Assembly: GCF_022682495.2 (NCBI RefSeq)
Contig: NC_071391.1
Coordinates: 112,203,195-112,267,194, forward strand
Direction of reading: 5' to 3'
DNA: 64,000 nt
From: Desmodus rotundus
Lineage: Eukaryota > Chordata > Mammalia > Chiroptera > Phyllostomidae
In this document: positions 58,416-64,000 of the stretch, in pieces
Layout of the letters: the number at the start of each line of letters is the position of its first letter
Numbering within the stretch: the first letter of the stretch is position 1
Program-made: the position numbers and the translations under genes
The notes under the pieces: generated by a model
What the model saw: the letters and a program-made list of their open reading frames with translations, nothing else
Databases searched by the model: none
Told to the model about the DNA's origin: nothing

Positions 58416-59253
58416 ATGGCCCAAATGAAAGAAAAGATCAAAACTCAAGAAAGAGAGCTAAGCCGTGAGGAGATAGCCAACCTATCTGATGGAGAATTTA
58501 AAGCCCTGGTAATCAAAATGCACACAGAACTGACTGAGTTTAGTCGAAAAATGAAAGAACAAATGAAAGACACCCAAAATGAAATAAAAACAAATATTCA
58601 GGGAACCAACAGTGACAGGAAGGAAACCAGGGCTCAAATCAATGATTTGGAACAAAAGGAAGAAATAAACGTCCAACCAGAACAGAATGAAGAAACAAGT
58701 ATCCAAAAAAATGAGGAGAGGCTGAGGATTCTCTGGGACAACCTGAAACATTCCAATATCCGAATTTGTGGGGGTGCCAGAAGGAGAAGAACAAGAGCAA
58801 GAAATTGAAAACTTATTTGAACAAATAATGAAGGAGAGCTTCCCCAATCTGGCGAAGGAAATAGACATCCAGGAAGTCCAGGAAGCCCAGAGAGTCCCAA
58901 AGAAGTTGGAACCAAAGAGGAACACAGCAAGGCACATCATCATTAAGTTACTCAAGATTAAAGATAAGGAGAGAATCTTAAAAGCAGCAAGAGAAAAGGA
59001 GACAGTTACCTACCAAGGAGTTCCCATAAGACTATCAGCTGATTTCCCAAAAGAAACTTTGCAGGCAAGAAGGGGATGGAAAGAAGTATTCAAACTCATG
59101 AAAGGCAAGGACCTACATCCAAGATTAGTCTATCCAGCAAAGTTATCATTTAGAACAGAAGGGCAGATAAAGTGCTTCCCAGATAAGGTCGAGTTAAAGG
59201 AGTTCATCATCACCAAGCCCTTATTACCTGAAATGTTAAAGGGACTTATCTAA
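58416..59253 (+). pseudogene. L1-type ORF1, one frameshift from intact
   Basis: The ATG at 58416 (in 'aaataatggcccaaatg') begins the usual 'MAQMKEKIK' start; an in-frame extension back to 58347 is probably 5' UTR. Coiled coil: about residues 1-95, with 'EIANLSDGEFKALVIKMHTE'. RRM-like middle: 'LKHSNIRICG'. C-terminal domain: 'RHIIIKLLKIKDKERILKAA' and 'IRLSADFPKETLQARRGW', then stop at 59253. The only break is one extra base in a G run near 58765-58770, which moves the frame to that of 58768-59253. Total about 279 codons, somewhat short for a mammalian L1 ORF1 (around 330-340) but similar to the other copy. No ORF2 follows. Confidence 0.9.
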
Positions 59254-59662
59254 GAAAAAGAAGATCAAAACTATGATCAGTAAAATGACAACAAACTCAC
59301 AACTATTAACAAATGAACCTTAAAAAAAAGAAAAACAATGAAAACAAAAACTAAGCAAACAACTAGAATGGGAACAGAATTAGAGAAACAGAGATCACAT
59401 GGAGGGATTTCAGTGGGGAGGGGGAAGGGAGGAATAGCAGGGAAAAGGTACAGGGAAGAAGAAGCATAATTGGTAGGCATAAAATAGACGGGGAGAGGTC
59501 AAAAATGGTATAGGAAACAGAGAACTCAAAGAACCTATATGTACAACCCATGGACATGAACTAAGGGTGGGGGAATTCTGGAGGGTTGAGAGGTGCAGGG
59601 TAGAGGGGGCATAAAGGGGGAAAAATTGGGAAAACTGTAATAGCATCATCAATAAAATTTAC

Positions 59663-59950
59663 TTAAAAATCATCAACAAATCTGAAACTCTAGTTATTAG
59701 ACACATAGTAGTTGTACTGATATCTCCAACTTACATTGAAATGAGATACATAAAAAAATAAGATGCATTGATCGATAACAGAGGGATGCAGGAATGCACA
59801 GACCGTGGATAAAACAAGGAGAGTAAAATGTTCACTGCAGAGTCTAGGTGGTAGGTATTTTAGTGCTCATGGTAAAATTCGGTCCGTTTTTAGTGTGATT
59901 GAAAATGTTCGTACTTAAATGTTAGAACAAATTAATAAAGACACATACAA
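59663..59950 (+). mobile_element. Old L1 3' UTR, right part
   Basis: Continues from 57902: 'agtaaaatgttcactgcaga', 'gtctaggtggtaggtatttt' and 'gaaaatgttcgtacttaaat' are a known L1M 3' UTR end. The interruption equals the half-L1 plus its duplication. Confidence 0.7.
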
Positions 59951-60224
59951 AAATCTCAGCCATTCATTGGTATGGTGAAATTACAGATTCATTTAGATTT
60001 TGCTGAAAAACAGGAAAGAAAGCATTACAAGGATTGAGACTGTCTGACAATCTCTATCATCTATCATCTATAGCAAAATACATGCATATGTGCATTTGAG
60101 AAATTGATAAAAGTACAATATCTTTGAACACTTTGGCAAAACTCTGAGATCAGAAACATATATCTAAAGGCACTTTTATCTTACCCTTTTTTCAAGGTGA
60201 GACCTCTGTCACCTCACTCTTGTC
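59951..60224. other. no gene recognised
   Basis: No supportable feature. Confidence 0.4.
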
Positions 60225-60460
60225 TTTACTTCAGAAAATGTGATTCATGAGTTGGAATTATTTGGAACACTAATTAAGCCTGCAGATTCCAAGACCTACC
60301 CTAGTAGTCTCTAAGGGGATGGGTTCAGAAATCTGCTCCCCTGGCTATTTTTATGTCTTTAGAGGTTAGATCACCTCTTGTGGTAAAAGAATATAAAATT
60401 TCTCATGATTATGCATTAGGAATTTTGGTTGAGAAGCAGTGCCACCAACTGTCAGTTTAG
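60225..60460 (+). mobile_element. MER5-type hAT-Charlie fragment
   Basis: 'ggaattatttggaacactaa', 'gcctgcagattccaagacct', 'gggttcagaaatctgctcc' and the end 'tggttgagaagcagtg' follow MER5A/B. Confidence 0.65.
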
Positions 60461-60767
60461 CTCATTTACCAGGCAACAATGTTGCATTCATGGATTTAGA
60501 TGTGGGAAAACGGGGTTGGGACCAGCAAGGAGAGAAATAACTGGTGTATAGTATAGTGCCAGTTAGCAGAGAGAGTGCTTTCTGACCAATGGGTATGCTG
60601 GTAGCAAGTGACTACGGAAATAGTTAGATCCATGAGAGAGGTGAAACTCCCACACTTACTACTGACGTCTTATAATTGGGAGGGCGTAGTCTCCACTCTG
60701 CTATGTCTCCAGTCTGAGAAGAGACATTTCATAATGTACCTTGAGAAAATTCACAAAACGAAGAGGA

Positions 60768-60855
60768 AAAAAAGGGAGAGAGAGAGAGACAGACAGACAG
60801 AGGAATGGAGAAGGGGGGAGGAAGGGAGGAAGGGAGGATGACAGGAGGGAGGCTG
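60768..60855. repeat. GA/GGA-rich low-complexity tract
   Basis: Purine-rich: (GA)n, then (CAGA)n, then GGAAGGGA-type units. The 77- and 67-codon frames on both strands are products of this low complexity. Confidence 0.9.
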
Positions 60856-61014
60856 GGAGGAACCCGGGACACTGATGTGAAGGCTCCCAAACCACACTGA
60901 GCACATGTTGTTCTGAGCAGGCGGTCTTTTCCTGGATGCTGTTTTTTGCTCCTTGTTGAATTTATTTGTGCTTCTCAGCCTTCCGTGAAGACAAAACGCC
61001 AGGTTAGAAGTAGA

Positions 61015-61255
61015 CTGGTAGAGCAGAAAGAGCAGGCACACAGCAGTCTGGATGCACCTCAACTTTATCTCAAATATTATCTCAGCTTTAACAAGTTAAT
61101 TAATCTGGCTTAATCTTGTGTTTTTAATTTGCAGATAGAAACAATAATAATACATGTGCCATAGCATTTTTACGGTTAAATGTTGACATATCTGAAGTAT
61201 TCCATACAGCACCTGAGATCCTGTAAGCGCCTGTGAAACGTCAGCTTCATGACTC
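61015..61255 (+). mobile_element. MIR SINE
   Basis: It has the whole MIR order, diverged: 'gtagagcagaaagagcaggc', 'cagtctggatgcacct', 'cagctttaacaagttaatta', 'tttgcagatagaaacaataa' and 'tttttacggttaaatgttga'. Confidence 0.6.
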
Positions 61256-62000
61256 ATACTATTAGCATGTGTGTGACAGGACTCATCGTGGATATGCCAG
61301 GGTTGTTGAGAGCGTCTGGGGGCAGCTGGCACACAGTGGGCCTCTGCACCCAGTGAAGCCTTTCCATTGTGTATACTGCTCCCCACTCCACCTTCGATGG
61401 GACAGGAGACCCCCAGCCCCACATCCGGAAACAATGCTCCGGAGAATGTTAAATAGCAGGGAAAACACTCTGACAATCTCTTTTAGTGGGACATCCTGTC
61501 AGCTCTGGCTGCTCCCAAGTCTAGCTGCCTGTGTTGGAGCAAGAAAGCTAACGGACTAGGTGGCCATGTCTTTCCATCTGACAAGCTCTGGGTTTTTAAT
61601 GAAGAAAGCACCCCACATGCCCAGGAAGTTTGGGTGCCTGTGTGTGCACGCGCCTGTGTCTCCAACAACAAATGATGTTCATCCTGAAAAGAGAGTGGAG
61701 AAAACAACAGGCTCAAAATGTCTTCTCATTTTCCTCAATCATAGAAATGCTGCCCAAGACCTTCCTGCACATGCAGATGACCTGTGCACAGGGCAGAGAG
61801 GAATAAAAAACACTGCTTTTGGGGGAGGGATGCATAATACACTGAGTAGTTTTAACAGTAGCTTGACCTCTTAATGGTGAATAATTCATATATGTCAAAA
61901 TGGCCCTAACAGAGTATTTCCCCCCCCTACAAACTCAAAGACAATGAAAAAACAGCATAAAGGCCAGAAGGGGAAAGTTTTTTTCAAATCATCTCTATAT
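61256..62000. other. no gene recognised
   Basis: GC-balanced DNA. The frames at 61096-61476, 61269-61559 and 61560-61874 (77-126 codons) overlap on opposite strands, with no domain or signal peptide I can defend. Confidence 0.35.
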
Positions 62001-62048
62001 CATCTCTATAAAAAAGCTGTGGTACATCTCTATTAAAAAGCTGTGGTA
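62001..62048. repeat. 24-bp tandem duplication at an L1 5' junction
   Basis: Two 24-base copies, each 'catctctat' followed by 'aaaaagctgtggta'-type sequence (62001-62024 and 62025-62048), with one difference. The second half of each unit is L1 sequence and the first half is flank. Confidence 0.85.
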
Positions 62049-62475
62049 CATTTACACAATGTAACACCATGCAGCAGCTAACAAAAAGAAACTCACATTT
62101 TGCAACAACATGGATAGATCTGGAGAAAATTCTATTAACTAAACTAAGCCAGTTAGTGAAAGAATAATACCACAGGATCTCACTTGTATGTGGAAACTAA
62201 CGAACACAAGAAACTAATGAACAAAATAGTAACAGAAGCTTAGACACATAAAACAGACGAATAGCTACTGAAAAGGAGGAGGGGGGAATGGGTTGAAAAA
62301 TGGTGAAAGGATTAATCAAATAACATTTATGCACAGCCCATGGACACTGACAACAATATGAGGATTGGCTTGGGGTGGGGAGATGGTGGGGCTGGGTGGA
62401 GGTAGGAGAAGGGAGAAAAAGCCAGAACAACTGTCAGAGCATAAACAATAAAAACAAAACTAAACAAAGAAAAGA
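62008..62475 (+). mobile_element. 5'-truncated L1 3' end, relatively young
   Basis: 'gctgtggtacatttacacaa', 'caacaacatggatagatctg', 'aagccagttagtgaaagaat', 'ccacaggatctcacttgtat' are ORF2 end; the 3' UTR follows with 'cagcccatggacactgacaa' and a G-rich tract, ending in an A-rich tail. 'catctcta' occurs in the flank on both sides (from 62001 and near 62487), a likely target duplication. The 3' UTR resembles that of the half-L1 elements. Confidence 0.87.
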
Positions 62476-62769
62476 AAAAAATACACCATCTCTACTATTT
62501 CTCCTCCTAATTCTATCATATTCATGCTCTGAACTTCATCGAAATCAACTGTAATTTTACTTTACAAAAATATTTTTAAATCCTTTGAATTGTTTCTCAT
62601 CCCACATAATAGCAAAGTTCATTCAGCCTTCAAATCCTAGTTCAAGTCAAAACTTTTTAAAGTCAACTCTTCCACTCACCTCTCCAACAGAATCAGTCTA
62701 ACTTTTCCCTTTTGATAACAATTGTTTCTAACATATTATTTCTTTATATCTCTAGCTGAGACTTAAAAC
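62476..62769. other. no gene recognised
   Basis: No supportable feature. Confidence 0.4.
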
Positions 62770-62880
62770 TTCGTAAAGCCACACACCTTGTCTTATATAT
62801 TTCAGCATCACCAGCACCCAGCACAGAGCCTGACATACAGTAGGCACACGGTAAATGCTCATGGAGCTGAAATGACTTGA
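62770..62880 (+). mobile_element. L2 LINE 3' end
   Basis: 'accttgtcttatatatttca', 'ccagcacccagcacagagcc', 'tgacatacagtaggcaca' and 'gtaaatgctcatgg' are in the L2 3'-end order. Confidence 0.75.
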
Positions 62881-63407
62881 GTTCTTGAAATAAATAAAAA
62901 TATACCTGAAGTGAAGAATTGGAATGCTAATATATATTGTCTATGGAACCTAAAGTAGATAAAAATAGTATCTTCAGAACCTCAAAATCATCATCAAATA
63001 TTATTTCTATTATGTAGCATTAGCGAAGCCCAAATCAAAGACTTAGAAATGCAAGGAGCTGGGATATCTGGTTGGAGGGCTTTTCAGCACTCTTTAGGAG
63101 GGTAAGCATTTTAAAGAGAAATATATGTCAGAAATGAGACAGAATTAAAATGGCAGAATCACAATCTAGATCATTTTTATAGTCAGCGTCAAAACATAAA
63201 CTCCTTAAGCCCCCTTTCTTTTTGATCATAATAAATAAGAATTTACTACAGACATACATCAAATTACAGTTTTCATTTTTCAACTTTCCTCATTTCCCAC
63301 TTTTCATATTTCTCACCTGTCTGCGGCTTCAGCAAAGCATCACTTTAATGTCAGGAGAGAACATGTTTCTTTGGTGGAGTAAACGCTTGTTTCCAAAGGA
63401 AAGTATA
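62881..63407. other. no gene recognised
   Basis: No supportable feature. Confidence 0.4.
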
Positions 63408-63532
63408 TAGGGTGCGGCAAAAGCAGGGATACAGTTGTTCATGTGGAACATAATACAATGATTAATAAATACAAGAATAGACTCTATGTTTTACTTACTT
63501 ACAACTGTGTATTTACTTTTGTCCCACCCAGT
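63408..63532. mobile_element. Small mariner-type MITE with long inverted repeats
   Basis: Left 'tagggtgcggcaaaagcagg' continuing to 'gatacagttgt'; right, read inward, 'cactgggtgggacaaaagta' continuing to 'aatacacagttgt'. Arms of about 31 bases surround a 60-base AT-rich centre, and TA-rich flanks fit a TA target. No coding capacity. Confidence 0.8.
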
Positions 63533-63544
63533 GTATATGTATGT

Positions 63545-63690
63545 AAGCTGAACTATTTATTCACTGAATATATTATGCTTACTTTGTACTAGATACTAGG
63601 TTAATAATAAATGGCACATTAAAATGTACATCTCACACTTATGGACCTCATAGTCCAGGAAAGGAGAGAGATGCAATGTGATAATTGCTT
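63545..63690 (+). repeat. Ancient L2-like dispersed repeat
   Basis: 'tactttgtactagatactag', 'ggacctcatagtccaggaaa' and 'gcaatgtgataattgc' follow the same block order as at 46845-47530 and 49555-49690. Confidence 0.45.
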
Positions 63691-64000
63691 TAAAATATTT
63701 GTTTCTACTTAATGTTTGAACAGAGTTGTGGTTTTGCTGAAATTGTGACTGATTCTCTCGGAAAGTTAGAAACAGTTTCAGAAAGAGCATGAGTTTTAGT
63801 CTGATTCCTAAGCAGTGAGTGGAAAGATATTTACTTTCCAGTGGAAGAAGGGCAGCTGGAGTGTACCAGAAGTTAGCAGTGCTTTCAAAGACGTGGTGCT
63901 GTAGAAGGTAGTGACAGAAAGCTCCCCGTGGCTGGGACGCCTTATTCACAGTAAGGGATCAGGCAGGTTAGGCTAAAGACACCAGAAAATACCTACTGTG
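63691..64000. other. no gene recognised
   Basis: The 117-codon minus-strand frame 63596-63949 has no domain and runs into the L2-like repeat, so it is probably spurious. Confidence 0.35.

Larger units (their letters stand above)
57903..59662 (+). mobile_element. Half-L1 (HAL1-like) LINE, full length, ORF2 absent
   Basis: It starts 'gagggagttgtgg' with a YY1-type site at 57916-57924, followed by a 5' UTR of about 510 bases, ORF1 (58416-59253) and then a 3' UTR ending 'caataaaattta'. No ORF2 is present. The 10-base target duplication 'ttaaaaatca' lies at 57893-57902 and 59663-59672 without mismatch, and the host L1 3' UTR continues past it. The junction from ORF1 stop to 3' UTR is the same as in the antisense copy at 20244-22856, while the 5' UTR is shorter (0.51 against about 1.35 kb) and different. 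Confidence 0.92.

Noticed and set aside
60608..61062. Ser/Leu/Pro-rich and Arg/Glu-rich frames
   Set aside because: They are translations of a purine-rich low-complexity tract.

Overview
The window looks like nuclear DNA of a bat. The key evidence is eight tRNA-derived SINEs that match the bat-specific VES family: a 'gccctggctgg' head, a 'gattcccagtcagggca' B-box region, a 'gaggcaaccacac' block, a CT-rich stretch and an A-rich tail. Placental-mammal repeats (MIR, L2, MER5, MaLR/MLT1, Tigger, mariner, L1) surround them. I saw no young Helitron, piggyBac or hAT insertion of the kind that is common in vespertilionine bats, but I cannot name the species or family. Base composition is AT-rich and no open reading frame belongs to a host gene I recognise. 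The longest frames (about 150-170 codons) are chance frames or lie in repeats. This appears to be intergenic or intronic DNA made mostly of layered transposon fossils.

Layout. 1-8.6 kb: unrecognised DNA with a rearranged L1, MIR/L2 scraps and a VES SINE. 8.6-10.9 kb: diverged DNA with a faint ERVL-like signal. 11.7-12.4 kb: an internally deleted mariner with both ends. 13.6-14.7 kb: VES, L2 and MER5A. 15.45-19.03 kb: an almost complete ancient MaLR (MLT1-type) provirus, LTR-internal-LTR, carrying a VES SINE, an antisense ERV LTR and an L1 scrap. 20.0-22.9 kb: a VES SINE and a full-length antisense half-L1. 24.9-27.4 kb: MIR, an MLT1 LTR and an old LINE. 28.5-29.0 kb: a second type of deleted mariner. 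30.5-33.1 kb: L1 ORF2 remnant, mariner transposase C-terminus and an ERV LTR. 34.7-39.1 kb: a Tigger (pogo) element nested with a solo LTR, an L1 3' end and a VES SINE. 39.2-39.9 kb: another LTR. 42.6-46.0 kb: a second, end-to-end Tigger on the minus strand. 46.3-47.5 kb: an MLT1 LTR and a second copy of the deleted mariner. 50.2-51.5 kb: L1 3' end. 54.0-55.9 kb: three VES SINEs. 57.3-59.95 kb: an old L1 3' UTR split by a second full-length half-L1. 60-64 kb: MER5, MIR, a young L1 3' end, L2 and a small mariner MITE.

The strongest biological signal is the pair of half-L1 (HAL1-like) elements at 20.2-22.9 kb and 57.9-59.7 kb. Each runs 5' UTR - ORF1 - 3' UTR with no ORF2 between, each is flanked by its own target-site duplication, and ORF1 joins the same 3' UTR in the same way. 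They look like a LINE lineage that propagated without its own reverse transcriptase. The second signal is two mariner copies, 18 kb apart and in opposite orientation, sharing one internal-deletion structure that keeps the transposase DNA-binding region and loses the catalytic domain. All identifications come from reading by eye against remembered family features; no database search was run.
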